Notes: generated from the sequence alone by a model not told the origin. A DNA stretch of 64,000 nucleotides from CAWGJC01 sp965276665 (GCA_965276665.1 OZ255620.1:2046001-2110000), one strand, 5' to 3'; shown: positions 54,306-63,328, counted from the stretch's first letter. Made by a program: numbers and translations.

Positions 54306-55204
54306 TCCTGGGTTCCTTCGAGCGGCACCGCATAGGCGCCGAGCACCACCGGCGGGGTCTGCAGCATCGGGCGCAAGGCGGCGAGGCGCGGATCGGTCTC
54401 ATCCACGAACCCCGAAACCTCGATCAGCGCCTGCGCGCTCGGGGCCTGGGCCGGCGCGCCGCCGCGGCGGCGCAGCAGGATCGCGCGCGGCGCGAGACCG
54501 GCATCGGCGAGCGCGGCCGAGAGGCGGGCGCGGCTCAGCCCGGCCGCGGTCTCGAAGCCGATCAGCGAGCGATCATCCCCCGAAGGGTCCGGCGCGGCGG
54601 TGGCCGCGACCAGCGCCTCGGCGCGCGGCGCGCCGGCCGGACGCGGCCGCCAGAACGGCAGCCGGCCGACGACATGGACGCGCGGCATCTCGCGGGACAG
54701 CAGCGCGGCCCACCACCCGGCCGGGGCGCCCTCGCCCGCCTCGTCGCTCCCCTCGCCCGGTACCGGCAGGATCGCGGCCGTGGCGTCCCCGGCGGTCACC
54801 GCCCGAAGCGCCTGCGCCGGCGAGCGATGCACATGCAGCGGCGTGAGCGCGCCGAAATGCTCGCGGGCGAGCGCGGCCACCTCGCCGCCGCCCTGCGGGT
54901 CGCAGATTGCCAGCGCCTGGCGTCCCTGCATCTCGGTGGTCCCGGCCAGCAATTCCCGCCAGATCCGCACGATCGCCCGCGCCGGCAGCGCGCCGTGATG
55001 GCGGCCGATCAGCCGGCGCAGGATCGCCGCCTCCCGGCCCGGGCGGAACGCCACCTTGCCGCGCAGCGCCGCCACCTGCTCCACCACCGCGGCCCGGCGC
55101 ATCAGCATGTCATGCAGCGTGTCGTCCAGCCGGTCGAGCTCGGCGCGGAGCGCCGTGAGCTCGTCCGGAACGAGGTCGGAGGGAGGAGGCATCAGATCGG
55201 CCAT
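54302..55204 (-). CDS. Chorismate mutase with a C-terminal accessory domain
   Basis: A 300-aa protein. Residues 14-95 are an AroQ-type chorismate mutase (ELTALRAELDRLDDTLHDMLMRRAAVVEQVAALRG, with Arg and Lys in the expected spots). The remaining 200 residues are a two-lobe alpha/beta region (ALAICDPQGGGEVAALAREHF, ALRAVTAGDATAAILPVPGEG) that resembles a degenerate prephenate dehydratase/periplasmic-binding fold but lacks the clear dehydratase TRF motif. It leads hisC and tyrC with 4- and 8-nt overlaps, so the unit makes tyrosine from chorismate. Confidence 0.88.
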   Translation of the reverse strand: MADLMPPPSDLVPDELTALRAELDRLDDTLHDMLMRRAAVVEQVAALRGKVAFRPGREAAILRRLIGRHHGALPARAIVRIWRELLAGTTEMQGRQALAICDPQGGGEVAALAREHFGALTPLHVHRSPAQALRAVTAGDATAAILPVPGEGSDEAGEGAPAGWWAALLSREMPRVHVVGRLPFWRPRPAGAPRAEALVAATAAPDPSGDDRSLIGFETAAGLSRARLSAALADAGLAPRAILLRRRGGAPAQAPSAQALIEVSGFVDETDPRLAALRPMLQTPPVVLGAYAVPLEGTQE

Positions 55205-55351
55205 GGCCCGGCGGGAATACGGAAGGGCGGCATGGATAGCGGATGCCGCTCCCCCTGCAAACCCGGCCGCGCGTGCAGGGCCGGCCTGTCTTTGCATCGG
55301 TTGCGCACCGTGCGGCGTAACCCTAATGGGATCGCAGCGGTAGTTGAGGAC

Positions 55352-56530
55352 ATGGACGAAGCCCCCACCCTTTCCGGACACGCGCATCAGCATGTCGGGT
55401 TCGCCGACGGACTGATGCTGGAATGCGGCGTCCGGCTCGAGCGGCTGGTCGTCGCCTATCGCACCTACGGGACGCTGGACCGGACGCGCGGCAACGCGAT
55501 CCTGATCTGTCACGCGCTCACCGGCGACCAGTACGTCGCGGACCCGCACCCGCTGACCGGCAAGCCGGGCTGGTGGGAGCTCGTCGTCGGGCCGGGCCGG
55601 CCGATCGACACCGACCGGTTCTTCGTGATCTGCGCCAACGTGCTCGGCGGCTGCATGGGCTCGTCGGGCCCGTCGAGCCCGCGCGACGGCCCGGACGAGG
55701 TGGCTGGCGAGCCCTGGGGCACCGACTTCCCCCCCGTTACCATCCGCGACATGGTCGCCGCGCAGAAGCGGCTGGTCGAGCATTTCGGCATCGACCGGCT
55801 GTTCGCGGTGGTCGGCGGCTCGATGGGCGGCATGCAGGTGCTGGAATGGGCGGCGACCTACCCCTCGCACGTCTTCGCCGCGGTGCCGATCGCCACCGCG
55901 CCGTTCCATTCGGCGCAGAACATCGCCTTCAACGAGGTCGGGCGGCAGGCGATCTTCGCCGACCCGGACTGGCAGGGCGGCCGCTACTGGGAAAGCGGGC
56001 GCATCCCGGCGCGCGGCCTCGCGGTCGCGCGGATGGCGGCGCACATCACCTATCTGAGCGAGCCGGCGCTCACCCGGAAATTCGGCCGGCGGCTGCGCGG
56101 CGGCCAGAACGGCGGCAGCCAGAATAGCGGCCACAGCCTGGCGCTGTTCGGCGACATGTTCGAGGTCGAGAGCTACCTGCACCACCAGGGCAGCACCTTC
56201 ACCCGCCGGTTCGACGCCAATTCCTACCTCACCATCACCCGCGCGATGGATTACTTCGATCTCGCGGCCGAGCATGACGACAACCTCGCGAGCGCCTTCC
56301 GCGGCACGGCGACCCGGTTCTGCGTGGTCTCCTTCAGCTCGGACTGGCTGTTCCCGACCGCGCAATCGCGCGCCATCGCCCGCGCGTTGAACGAGGGCGC
56401 GGCGAATGTCAGCTTCGTCGAGATCGAGAGCGACAAAGGGCACGACGCGTTCCTGCTCGACGAGCCGGATTTCCACCGCACCCTCTCGGGCTTTCTCGCC
56501 GGCTGCGCCGAGCATGCGGGGATCGCGTGA
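55352..56530 (+). CDS. metX: Homoserine O-acetyltransferase
   Basis: A 392-aa alpha/beta hydrolase-fold enzyme that acylates homoserine in methionine synthesis. The nucleophile Ser157 is in GGSMGGMQ, the Asp in FSSDWLFPT and the His in KGHDAFLLDEPDF. ICHALTGDQYV and NVLGGCMGSSGPSS are family marks. ATG at 55352 is close behind GAGGA. Acetyl versus succinyl specificity cannot be read with certainty. It is coupled to metW. Confidence 0.95.
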   Translation: MDEAPTLSGHAHQHVGFADGLMLECGVRLERLVVAYRTYGTLDRTRGNAILICHALTGDQYVADPHPLTGKPGWWELVVGPGRPIDTDRFFVICANVLGGCMGSSGPSSPRDGPDEVAGEPWGTDFPPVTIRDMVAAQKRLVEHFGIDRLFAVVGGSMGGMQVLEWAATYPSHVFAAVPIATAPFHSAQNIAFNEVGRQAIFADPDWQGGRYWESGRIPARGLAVARMAAHITYLSEPALTRKFGRRLRGGQNGGSQNSGHSLALFGDMFEVESYLHHQGSTFTRRFDANSYLTITRAMDYFDLAAEHDDNLASAFRGTATRFCVVSFSSDWLFPTAQSRAIARALNEGAANVSFVEIESDKGHDAFLLDEPDFHRTLSGFLAGCAEHAGIA

Positions 56531-57198
56531 ACAAGCTGTCGCCGATCCGCCCGCATGGGAGGCTGCCGGCCGAGCCGGTGCAATTCGTCGCCAAGAACAT
56601 GCGGCTCGACCTCCGGCTGATCGCCGAGATGGTGCCCGTGCGCTCCCGCCTGCTCGATATCGGCTGTGGCGACGGCTCGCTGATCGGGCATCTCTACCGC
56701 ACCAAGCAATGCGACGCGCGCGGCATCGAGATCGACATGGCGCTGGTGACGCGCGCGGTCGCGCACGGCCTGCCGGTGATGCAGGGCGACGCCGACCACG
56801 ACCTCGCGCATTACCCGGACGGCGCGTTCGACTACGTGGTGCTGTCGCGCACCCTGCAGGCGGTGGAGCGGCCGCGCGAGGTGCTGCGGCAGATGCTGCG
56901 CATCTCGACGCGCGCGCTGATCAGCTTCCCGAATTTCGGCCATTGGCAGCTGCGCTGGCAGCTCGCCAGCACCGGACGGATGCCGATGACCTCGACCTGG
57001 GACCGGCCCTGGTACGAGACGCCCAACATCCATCCCTGCACGATCCGGGATTTCTTCGCCTTGTGCGAGGTCGAGGGGATCGCGGTCGAGCAATGGCTCG
57101 CGGTGGACGATGCCGGCCGCCGCGCGCCCTGGCGGCGCTTTCCGACGCTTGCCAACCTGTTCGGCGAGCAAGCCCTGTTCCTGCTCCGCCGGCGCTGA
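56527..57198 (+). CDS. metW: Methionine biosynthesis protein MetW
   Basis: A 223-aa methyltransferase-fold protein with SAM motif LLDIGCGDGSLIGHL and the MetW stretch MQGDADHDLAHYPDGAFDYVVLSRTLQAV, followed by FPNFGHWQLRWQL and TSTWDRPWYETPNIH. MetW is thought to activate MetX. The GTG start at 56527 overlaps the metX stop (GTGA). Confidence 0.95.
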   Translation: MNKLSPIRPHGRLPAEPVQFVAKNMRLDLRLIAEMVPVRSRLLDIGCGDGSLIGHLYRTKQCDARGIEIDMALVTRAVAHGLPVMQGDADHDLAHYPDGAFDYVVLSRTLQAVERPREVLRQMLRISTRALISFPNFGHWQLRWQLASTGRMPMTSTWDRPWYETPNIHPCTIRDFFALCEVEGIAVEQWLAVDDAGRRAPWRRFPTLANLFGEQALFLLRRR

Positions 57199-57211
57199 CA
57201 AAAGGACGCGC

Positions 57212-58146
57212 ATGAGCAAAGTCGCGATCATCGGCGCCGGGCTGATCGGGCGCTCATGGGCGATCGTGTTCGCCCGCGCCCGCATGACCGTGGCACTCTG
57301 GGACCCCGATCCGAAGGCGGTCCCGGCGGCACGCGACTTCGCGGCCGAACGGCTGCCGGAGCTCGCCGCGCACGATCTGCTCGGCGGCCAGGCGCCGGCC
57401 GACATCCTCGCCCGGATCGGCGACGCGAGCTCGCTCCCGGACGCCGTCAAGGGCGCCGAATGGGTGCAGGAGAACGGGCCGGAGCAGATCGAGGCGAAGC
57501 AGGCTCTGTTCGCCGAGCTCGACCGCGAGGCCGCCCCCGACACCATCCTCGCCAGCTCCACCAGCACCATCCAGGCGAGCCGGTTCAGCGAGGCCCTCCC
57601 CGGCCGCCACCGCGCCCTCGTCGCCCACCCGGTGAACCCGCCCTACCTCGTCCCGGTGGTGGAAATCGCCCCCGCCCCCTGGACAGAGCCGGATGTGGTC
57701 GCGCGGGCGGAAAAATTCATGCGCCGCGCCGGCATGGTCCCGGCCACCCTCCGGCGCGAGGTGCAGGGCTTCCTGCTCAACCGCCTGCAGGCGGCGCTGC
57801 TCGGCGAGGCGTTCCGCCTGGTCGAGGACGGCATCGCCTCCGCCGAGGATATCGACGCCACGGTCAAGCACGGGCTCGGCCTGCGCTGGGCCTTCATGGG
57901 CCCGTTCGAAACCATCGACCTCAACGCCCCCGGCGGCCTTGCCGATTACGTCAACCGCTACGGCCCGAGCATGGGCGAAATGCTCCGCCAAATGACACCA
58001 CGCCCCTGGGGCCCGCAATCGTCGAACCCCTGCAAGCCAAACGCCGCGCCGCCCTCCCCGCCGGCGAGCAACCCGCCCGCCAGGCCTGGCGGGACCGCAG
58101 GCTGATGGCGCTGCTGGCGCATAAGGCCGGGCAGGCGGAGAAATAA
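57212..58146 (+). pseudogene. 3-hydroxyacyl-CoA dehydrogenase family (lambda-crystallin type), frameshifted near the C-terminus
   Basis: NAD-dependent dehydrogenase with MSKVAIIGAGLIGRSWAIVFA, ILASSTSTIQASRF, LVAHPVNPPYLVPVVEI and the lambda-crystallin mark GPFETIDLNAPGG. As given, the frame runs to a stop at 58105 (297 aa) with an unnatural Pro/Asn-rich tail. In the next frame, from about 58008, the expected ending appears (GPAIVEPLQAKRRAALP... to 58146). One missing base in the C4/G4 runs around 57999-58010 would restore a single protein of about 311 aa. It could be a real mutation or an assembly error. The upstream gap to metW is 13 nt. Confidence 0.82.
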
Positions 58147-58147
58147 G

Positions 58148-58319
58148 AAGGCCAGGGGCAGTCGCCCTTGGAACCCGGCACGGCGTCTGATGTGGATTTG
58201 GCTGGGGACACGACGGGCGCCTCCATTATCCCGCGACCTAGCGACTGCGGCGTGAAGCGCCAACCGGGTTCCAAGGGCGACTGCCCTTGGCGGGGTCCAG
58301 GGGCAGCGCCCCTGGCCTT
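58148..58319. repeat. MITE-like inverted-repeat element, copy B
   Basis: The 172-bp partner of the element at 1446-1618. It has the same 12-bp inverted ends (58148-58159 and 58308-58319), the same CGGGGTCCAGGGGCAGCGCC right end, an internal CCAAGGGCGACTGCCCTTGG hairpin at about 58271-58290 and the shared core GACTGCGGC...GAAGCGCCA. It begins one base after the TAA that would end the dehydrogenase. There is no coding capacity and no visible target duplication. Confidence 0.8.
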
Positions 58320-58373
58320 CCCTACTTGCGAGCGAGACCAAATCGGCGAGACTCGCTGCATTCAAGAGGGAGG

Positions 58374-58808
58374 ATGATCGTGAGCCAATCCGTGTCCGGC
58401 GCGTGTTTCTGTGGTGCTGTCGAGATCAGGGTGAGCGGCAAGCCGAATGTGATGGGGTATTGCCATTGCCGGTCCTGCCGGTCGTGGTCGGGTGGGCCGG
58501 TGAATGCTTTCACGCTCTGGTCGACCGAGGCGGTCGAGGTGGTGAAGGGTGCCGAGGACATCGTCACCTACAACAAGACCGAGATGAGCGGCCGGCAATC
58601 CTGCCGCATCTGCGGCGGTCATCTGATGGCGCGGCATCCGACGTTGAACATGGTCGATGTGTTTTCTGCCACGATTCCGGATCTCGAATTCGTCCCGGAG
58701 GTGCACGTGAATTACGGCGAGGCCGTGCTGCGCCTTCGCGACGGCCTGCCGAAGCTCAAGGATTTTCCGGCCGAGTTCGGCGGATCCGGCGAGATCGTTC
58801 CCGAATAG
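58374..58808 (+). CDS. GFA-family (glutathione-dependent formaldehyde-activating enzyme-like) protein
   Basis: A 144-aa zinc-binding protein with the family cysteines: ACFCGAVE, YCHCRSCRSWSG and SCRICGGHL. Family members include Gfa, which speeds formaldehyde-glutathione adduct formation, but most have unknown roles. The AGGGAGG site is too close to ATG 58374 and better spaced (6 nt) for GTG 58380, so the true start may be two codons later. It is preceded by repeat copy B. Confidence 0.88.
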   Translation: MIVSQSVSGACFCGAVEIRVSGKPNVMGYCHCRSCRSWSGGPVNAFTLWSTEAVEVVKGAEDIVTYNKTEMSGRQSCRICGGHLMARHPTLNMVDVFSATIPDLEFVPEVHVNYGEAVLRLRDGLPKLKDFPAEFGGSGEIVPE

Positions 58809-58826
58809 GGTGCGGAGCGGGGCGCG

Positions 58827-60254
58827 TCAGGGAAGCACCTTTCCCGGGTTCATGATGCCGAGCGGGTCGAGCGCGTGCTTGATCCGCTGCATGGTGTCGA
58901 GCTCGGCGCCGCCGCGCCATTCGGGCATCATGTAGGGCTTGAGCCGGCCGACGCCGTGCTCGGCCGAGAAGCTGCCGTCGAGCGAGCGCGCCACCGCGTT
59001 CACCGTATCCATGATCTCGTGGTCGCGGGCGAGGAAGGCGGCGGGGTCGGCCTCCACCGGCTGTTCCAGATTGAAATGGATGTTGCCGTCGCCCATGTGG
59101 CCGAAGGCGACGATCCGTGCGCCGGGGATCAGCGCGCTGACCGCCTCGCTCGCGCGGTTCAGGAATTCCGGCACCTTGGAGACCGGCACCGAGACGTCGT
59201 TCTTCACCGAGGCGCCTTCCCGCTTCTGCGCCTCCGAATGCTCCTCGCGCAGTTTCCACAGCGCGCCGCGCTGTGCCTCGCTTTCGGCGATCGCCGCATC
59301 CGTCACCAGGCCGGCCTCGAGCGCCGCCTCGAGCACCTGTTCAAGCGATTGACGCAAGGCCGCCCCGGGACGCGAGGTCGCGAGCTCGACCAGGGTGTAA
59401 TGCGCGGCGGGGGCTGCGAGCGGCAGGGTGGTATCGGGGATGTGGCGGAGGACGAATTCCATCCCGGTGCCGGTCATGTATTCGAAGGCCTGCACCGAGG
59501 CGGCGTCGTGGCGCTGGAAGCGGAGAAACAGGTCGAGTGCCGCCTCCGGCGAGGCGACGGCGCAGAGTGCCACGGCGCGGTCCAGCGGGCGCGGCACCAG
59601 TTTCAGCGTGGCGGCAGTGATCACGCCGAGCGTGCCTTCCGAGCCGACGAGAAGCTGGCGCAGGCAATAGCCGGTATTGTCCTTCCTGAGCCGCCGCAGC
59701 CCATTCCACACCGCGCCATCCGCCAGCACGGCTTCCAGCCCGAGCACCATGTCGCGCGCATTGCCGTAGCGGACGGTGGTGTTGCCGCCGGCATTGGTCG
59801 CCAGCACGCCGCCGATCTGCGCCGTGCCCTCGGAGGCGATGGAGAGCGGCAGCAGGCAATCCGCCGCCTCCGCCGCCGCCTGCGCCGCCCGCAGGGTGAC
59901 GCCGGCCTCGACCGTCATCGTCATGTCGACCGGGTCGACGGCGCGGATGCGGTTCATGCGCGCCAGGCTGAGCACGACCTGGCTGCCATCCTCGGCCGGC
60001 ACGGCGCCGCCGACCATGCTGGTATTGCCGCCCTGCGGCACCACGCCGATGCGCCGCGCCGCGCAGAAGCGCAGCACGGCGGAAACCTCCTCGACGGAGA
60101 CGGGGCGCAGCACCGCCGGCGTGGTTCCGCGATAGAGGTGCCGCCAGTCCTCGCAATAGGGCGCGGTGTCCGCCGGGTCGGCGAGCACGCCGCGCTCCCC
60201 GAGCAGGTCGCGGAAGGCGCCGGCGAGGTCTGGCGGCGGGTTGGTGTCGGGCAT
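58827..60254 (-). CDS. FAD-binding oxidoreductase (GlcD/D-2-hydroxyacid dehydrogenase type)
   Basis: A 475-aa VAO-fold flavoprotein. The PP-loop is in VVPQGGNTSMVGGAV, with TNAGGNTTVRYGNARDMVLGLEAVLADG following, and the C-terminal substrate/metal region has AFGHMGDGNIHFNL and FSAEHGVGRLK. This pattern is typical of D-2-hydroxyglutarate or D-lactate dehydrogenases. The electron acceptor is unknown (an ETF or cytochrome). It stands alone on the minus strand, 18 nt from the convergent GFA gene. Confidence 0.92.
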   Translation of the reverse strand: MPDTNPPPDLAGAFRDLLGERGVLADPADTAPYCEDWRHLYRGTTPAVLRPVSVEEVSAVLRFCAARRIGVVPQGGNTSMVGGAVPAEDGSQVVLSLARMNRIRAVDPVDMTMTVEAGVTLRAAQAAAEAADCLLPLSIASEGTAQIGGVLATNAGGNTTVRYGNARDMVLGLEAVLADGAVWNGLRRLRKDNTGYCLRQLLVGSEGTLGVITAATLKLVPRPLDRAVALCAVASPEAALDLFLRFQRHDAASVQAFEYMTGTGMEFVLRHIPDTTLPLAAPAAHYTLVELATSRPGAALRQSLEQVLEAALEAGLVTDAAIAESEAQRGALWKLREEHSEAQKREGASVKNDVSVPVSKVPEFLNRASEAVSALIPGARIVAFGHMGDGNIHFNLEQPVEADPAAFLARDHEIMDTVNAVARSLDGSFSAEHGVGRLKPYMMPEWRGGAELDTMQRIKHALDPLGIMNPGKVLP

Positions 60255-60348
60255 TTTCGTCTTCCCTTCTCGCCCTCAGGCTAGTCCCGCACCGGCCCGG
60301 GTCAACCATCCCGCGCGCCACGGCGTTGCGAGCGAAAGGAGAACGCCC

Positions 60349-60549
60349 ATGCCCTACGAAATTTGGATCGGCGGCCAGTCTCAAGGCGTGTTCGCGACCG
60401 AGGCGGAGGCGGTCGCGCGGGCCCGCGAGGTGGTGCGCGCGACACCCGACGCCGAGCCCGAGATCATCGACACCGAAACCGACCGGGCCGCCGCACCGGG
60501 CGGCACCAAGGGCGATCGCGAGGATCTCGCGAAGAAGATCGGCTACTGA
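60349..60549 (+). CDS. Small hypothetical protein
   Basis: A 66-aa protein starting MPYEIWIGGQSQGVFATEAEAVARAREVV and ending GDREDLAKKIGY. A good RBS (AAAGGAGA) precedes ATG 60349. Its short strand-helix pattern suggests a small folded domain, but no family is recognised. It is followed after 7 nt by the VOC gene, with which it is probably co-transcribed. Confidence 0.72.
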   Translation: MPYEIWIGGQSQGVFATEAEAVARAREVVRATPDAEPEIIDTETDRAAAPGGTKGDREDLAKKIGY

Positions 60550-60556
60550 GCGCGCC

Positions 60557-60928
60557 ATGCTGAGCCATATGTCGATCGGCGTGCGCGATCTCGACGATGC
60601 GCGGCGCTTCTACGACGCCGTGCTCGCCCCGCTCGGCGGCCGGTGCCTGCACGAGGGAGAAGCCTTCCTTGGCTACGGCACCGAACACCCGGTCTTCTGG
60701 TTGAACCCGACGGAGAGGCCGGTGGCGGAGGATCCGGCTTCCGGCCTGCATATCTGCTTCATGGCGGAGAGCACGGGCGCGGTGGAGGCGTTCCACACGG
60801 CCGGGATCGCCGCCGGCGGCCGGGATAACGGCGCGCCGGGACTGCGTCCGCAATACGGGCCGGGCTATTACGCCGCCTTCGTGATCGACCCCGACGGGTA
60901 TCGCATCGAAGCCTATTGCGGCATCTGA
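60557..60928 (+). CDS. VOC family protein (glyoxalase/bleomycin resistance fold)
   Basis: A 123-aa protein with the betaalphabetabetabeta pattern: MSIGVRDLDDARRFYDAVLAPLG at the start, LHICFMAESTGAVEAFHTAGIAAGG in the middle and YYAAFVIDPDGYRIEAYCG at the end, carrying the usual metal-ligand positions (H4, H61, E119 approximately). Substrate unknown. Its last 16 bases overlap the 3' end of the convergent desaturase-like gene. Confidence 0.9.
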   Translation: MLSHMSIGVRDLDDARRFYDAVLAPLGGRCLHEGEAFLGYGTEHPVFWLNPTERPVAEDPASGLHICFMAESTGAVEAFHTAGIAAGGRDNGAPGLRPQYGPGYYAAFVIDPDGYRIEAYCGI

Positions 60929-61884
60929 CCGGCGCCGGCCGTGCGCACCGCCGGACGCCGCCGGCGCCGCATCATCCGCAGCATGCGCCGGAACCCCGCC
61001 CATTGCTGCGCCGCGTAGCTGCCCGCCACCATCGCCTCCGGCGCGCCGGGATCACCGGTCTCGACATACGCGCGCGAGAAATCCGCGGTGCCGAAGATCA
61101 TGTCCCACCACGGCAGGGTCGCGCCGAAATTGCAGCTCTGCTGCCCCGCGGCGAGGATGCCGTGATGCGCGCGATGGAAGCGCGGCGAGATCAGCAGCCG
61201 CTCGCCGATCCGCCCGAAGGAGACGCGCGTATTGGCGTGGCTCAGGCTTTCGAGGAAGCGCAGCACCAGCACCAGCAGCGGGAACTGCATCGGCGGAATG
61301 CCGATCAGCAGCCCGATCGCCAGGAACCAGGTGAAGGAGATGATGTCGTCGAGCAGGTGGTTGCGGTCGTCCGACCAGAAGGTCATCTGCTTCTGCGCGT
61401 GATGCAGCGAGTGCAGCGCCCACCACCAGCCGAACAGGTGGGAGAGCCGATGGCGCCAGTAATCCGCGCAGTCGAGGATCATCACGTAGAGAAAGAAGGT
61501 GATGTAAGGCCGTCCGAGCAGGACCGGGAACAGGCCTTCGAGCGTCGGCGGGATCATCCCGTGATCGGTGAGCCAGCCGTTCAGCATCACCTGCAGCTGG
61601 TAGAACAGCACGAAGGTGACGAGCGGCAGCACGCCGACCCGCGAGATCAGCGTGTAGAGGATATCGACCGACACCGCCTTCGCATCCGGCCAGCGCTCCA
61701 CCGGCCGCCAGCGCTCGAGCGGCAGGCAGACCGCATAGGTGAAGATGACCTGCGCCACGCCATAGACGGCGAACAGCGTCCAGCCATAGCCGATATCCTC
61801 CCAGTCCATCAGATCGAGCCAGTAGAGCAGGTGGATGACGACATGCCCCTGCAGCCAGCCGGCGGCGAATTCGAACGGGTTCAT
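60913..61884 (-). CDS. Sterol desaturase/fatty acid hydroxylase family protein
   Basis: A 323-aa integral membrane di-iron enzyme. Histidine clusters HRLSH, HSLHH and HRAHHG are present, with about five membrane segments and a basic C-terminal tail. Family members hydroxylate lipids (for example fatty acyl chains, carotenoids or hopanoid-like substrates). ATG at 61884. It faces away from the SMP-30 gene across a 158-bp spacer that holds a palindrome. Confidence 0.9.
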   Translation of the reverse strand: MNPFEFAAGWLQGHVVIHLLYWLDLMDWEDIGYGWTLFAVYGVAQVIFTYAVCLPLERWRPVERWPDAKAVSVDILYTLISRVGVLPLVTFVLFYQLQVMLNGWLTDHGMIPPTLEGLFPVLLGRPYITFFLYVMILDCADYWRHRLSHLFGWWWALHSLHHAQKQMTFWSDDRNHLLDDIISFTWFLAIGLLIGIPPMQFPLLVLVLRFLESLSHANTRVSFGRIGERLLISPRFHRAHHGILAAGQQSCNFGATLPWWDMIFGTADFSRAYVETGDPGAPEAMVAGSYAAQQWAGFRRMLRMMRRRRRPAVRTAGAGQMPQ

Positions 61885-61953
61885 GCGCGATGATTAGCAC
61901 GGGCGGGCCGGCCGGCGCCAGCAAACACGGGCGCCAGAAAACCCCGCAGCATG

Positions 61954-61968
61954 ATCGTTCTAAACGAT
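61954..61968. promoter_or_regulatory. Perfect palindrome in a divergent promoter region
   Basis: ATCGTT-CTA-AACGAT, with 6-bp arms and a 3-nt spacer, lies 69 nt before the desaturase-like start and 74 nt before the SMP-30 start. It is AT-rich in a GC-rich spacer, as a repressor or activator site would be. No matching regulator is identified. Confidence 0.35.
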
Positions 61969-62042
61969 TTCGGTCCCGTGACGGGCAGCCGGGTTGTGGC
62001 CGCGCCCGGGCTTGGCGATGATGCGGCGGACAGGGGGGATTG

Positions 62043-62963
62043 ATGGCGGAACACAAGGTGCTGGCGACGGGTCTGCGGTTTCCCGAAGGCCCGGTCTGGC
62101 TGCGGGACGGCTCGGTCGTGCTGGTGGAGATCGCGCGCGGGCTGATCACCCGGATCGGCGCGGACGGCGCCACCGCCACGATCGCCCGTCCCGGCGATGG
62201 GCCGAACGGCTTGGCGATCGGGCCGGACGGCGCCTTCTATGTCTGCAACAATGGCGGCTTCAGCTGGCTCGAGGAGAACGGGTTGCTGCGTCCGAGCACC
62301 CAGTCGGCCGATTACCGCACCGGCCGGATCGAGCGCGTCGATCCGGAGACCGGCGCCGTCACGATGCTCTACGACAGCTGCGACGGGCATAGGCTGCGCG
62401 GGCCGAACGACCTCGTGTTCGACGACCTGGGCGGGTTCTACTTCACCGATCTCGGCAAGGTCCGGGCGCGCGACCGCGACCAGGGCGGCGTCTATTACGC
62501 CCGCGCCGACGGGTCGCACATCACCTGCCTTGCCCATCCGGTGATGACGCCCAACGGGATTGGCCTCTCGCCGGACGGGCGGGTGGTCTATGTCGCGGAG
62601 ACCGAATCGGCCCGGCTCTGGGCCTTCGATCTGGAGGCCCCGGGCGTTGCGCGCAAGCAGCCGCATCCCTCCCCGCACGGCGGCAGGCTGATCTGCGGGC
62701 TCGGCGGGTTCCAACGCTTCGACAGCCTGGCGGTGGACGCCTCGGGGCAAATCTGCGTCGCCACGTTGATCACCGGGGCGATCAGCGTGATCGCGCCGGA
62801 TGGGCGGCTGGTCCGCCAGGTGATGATGCCCGACCCGCTCACCACCAATATCTGCTTCGGCGGCCCCGATCTCCGCACCGCCTATGTCACCCTGTCCGGC
62901 ACCGGCCGGCTCGTCTCCCTGCCATGGCCGGAAGCCGGGCTGCGCCTCGCCCACGAGAGATGA
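62043..62963 (+). CDS. SMP-30/gluconolactonase family protein
   Basis: A 306-aa six-bladed beta-propeller lactonase. The metal ligands fit EGPVW (Glu near residue 15), GPNDLVFDDLGGFYFTD (Asn) and the late FDSLAVDASGQICVAT (Asp). These enzymes hydrolyse sugar or other lactones. The AGGGGGG site 4-9 nt upstream supports ATG 62043 over the TTG one codon earlier. It is 10 nt from the response regulator gene. Confidence 0.93.
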   Translation: MAEHKVLATGLRFPEGPVWLRDGSVVLVEIARGLITRIGADGATATIARPGDGPNGLAIGPDGAFYVCNNGGFSWLEENGLLRPSTQSADYRTGRIERVDPETGAVTMLYDSCDGHRLRGPNDLVFDDLGGFYFTDLGKVRARDRDQGGVYYARADGSHITCLAHPVMTPNGIGLSPDGRVVYVAETESARLWAFDLEAPGVARKQPHPSPHGGRLICGLGGFQRFDSLAVDASGQICVATLITGAISVIAPDGRLVRQVMMPDPLTTNICFGGPDLRTAYVTLSGTGRLVSLPWPEAGLRLAHER

Positions 62964-62973
62964 CGACCGAGAG

Positions 62974-63327
62974 ATGACGACCCGGATCCTGCTGGTGGAG
63001 GACGAGTTCCTGGTCCGGCTCACGCTGGCCGAGGCGCTGACCGATGCGGGCTACACGGTGCTGGAGGCGGAGACCGCCGAGGCGGCGCTCGCGGCGCTCG
63101 GCGAGGATCGTGTCGCGTTGCTGCTCACCGACCTGCAGCTCCCGGGCGCGCTCGATGGATACGCCCTGGCGGCCGCGCTCCGCCATCGCCTGCCTGGCCT
63201 GCCGGTCATTTTTCTCACCGGGCGGCCGGGCGACCTGCCCGACGCGCCGGGCGCGCGGCAGAGGATGATCGCCAAGCCCTATCTGCCCTCCGAGATATGC
63301 GAGGCGGTGCGCCGCATGCTTGCTTGA
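62974..63327 (+). CDS. Single-domain response regulator
   Basis: A 117-aa CheY-like receiver with no output domain. The acidic pocket is E9-D10, the phosphorylation site D53 is in LLTDLQLPG and the conserved Lys is in MIAKPYLP. Such FixJ/CheY-type proteins act by protein contacts or as phosphate sinks. No histidine kinase is nearby. It is 10 nt after the SMP-30 gene and ends one base before the ATG of larC. Confidence 0.92.
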   Translation: MTTRILLVEDEFLVRLTLAEALTDAGYTVLEAETAEAALAALGEDRVALLLTDLQLPGALDGYALAAALRHRLPGLPVIFLTGRPGDLPDAPGARQRMIAKPYLPSEICEAVRRMLA

Positions 63328-63328
63328 G

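Noticed and set aside
55205..56515. Upstream extension of the chorismate mutase frame across metX
   Set aside because: It is antisense to metX; the ATG at 55204 gives the normal AroQ start.
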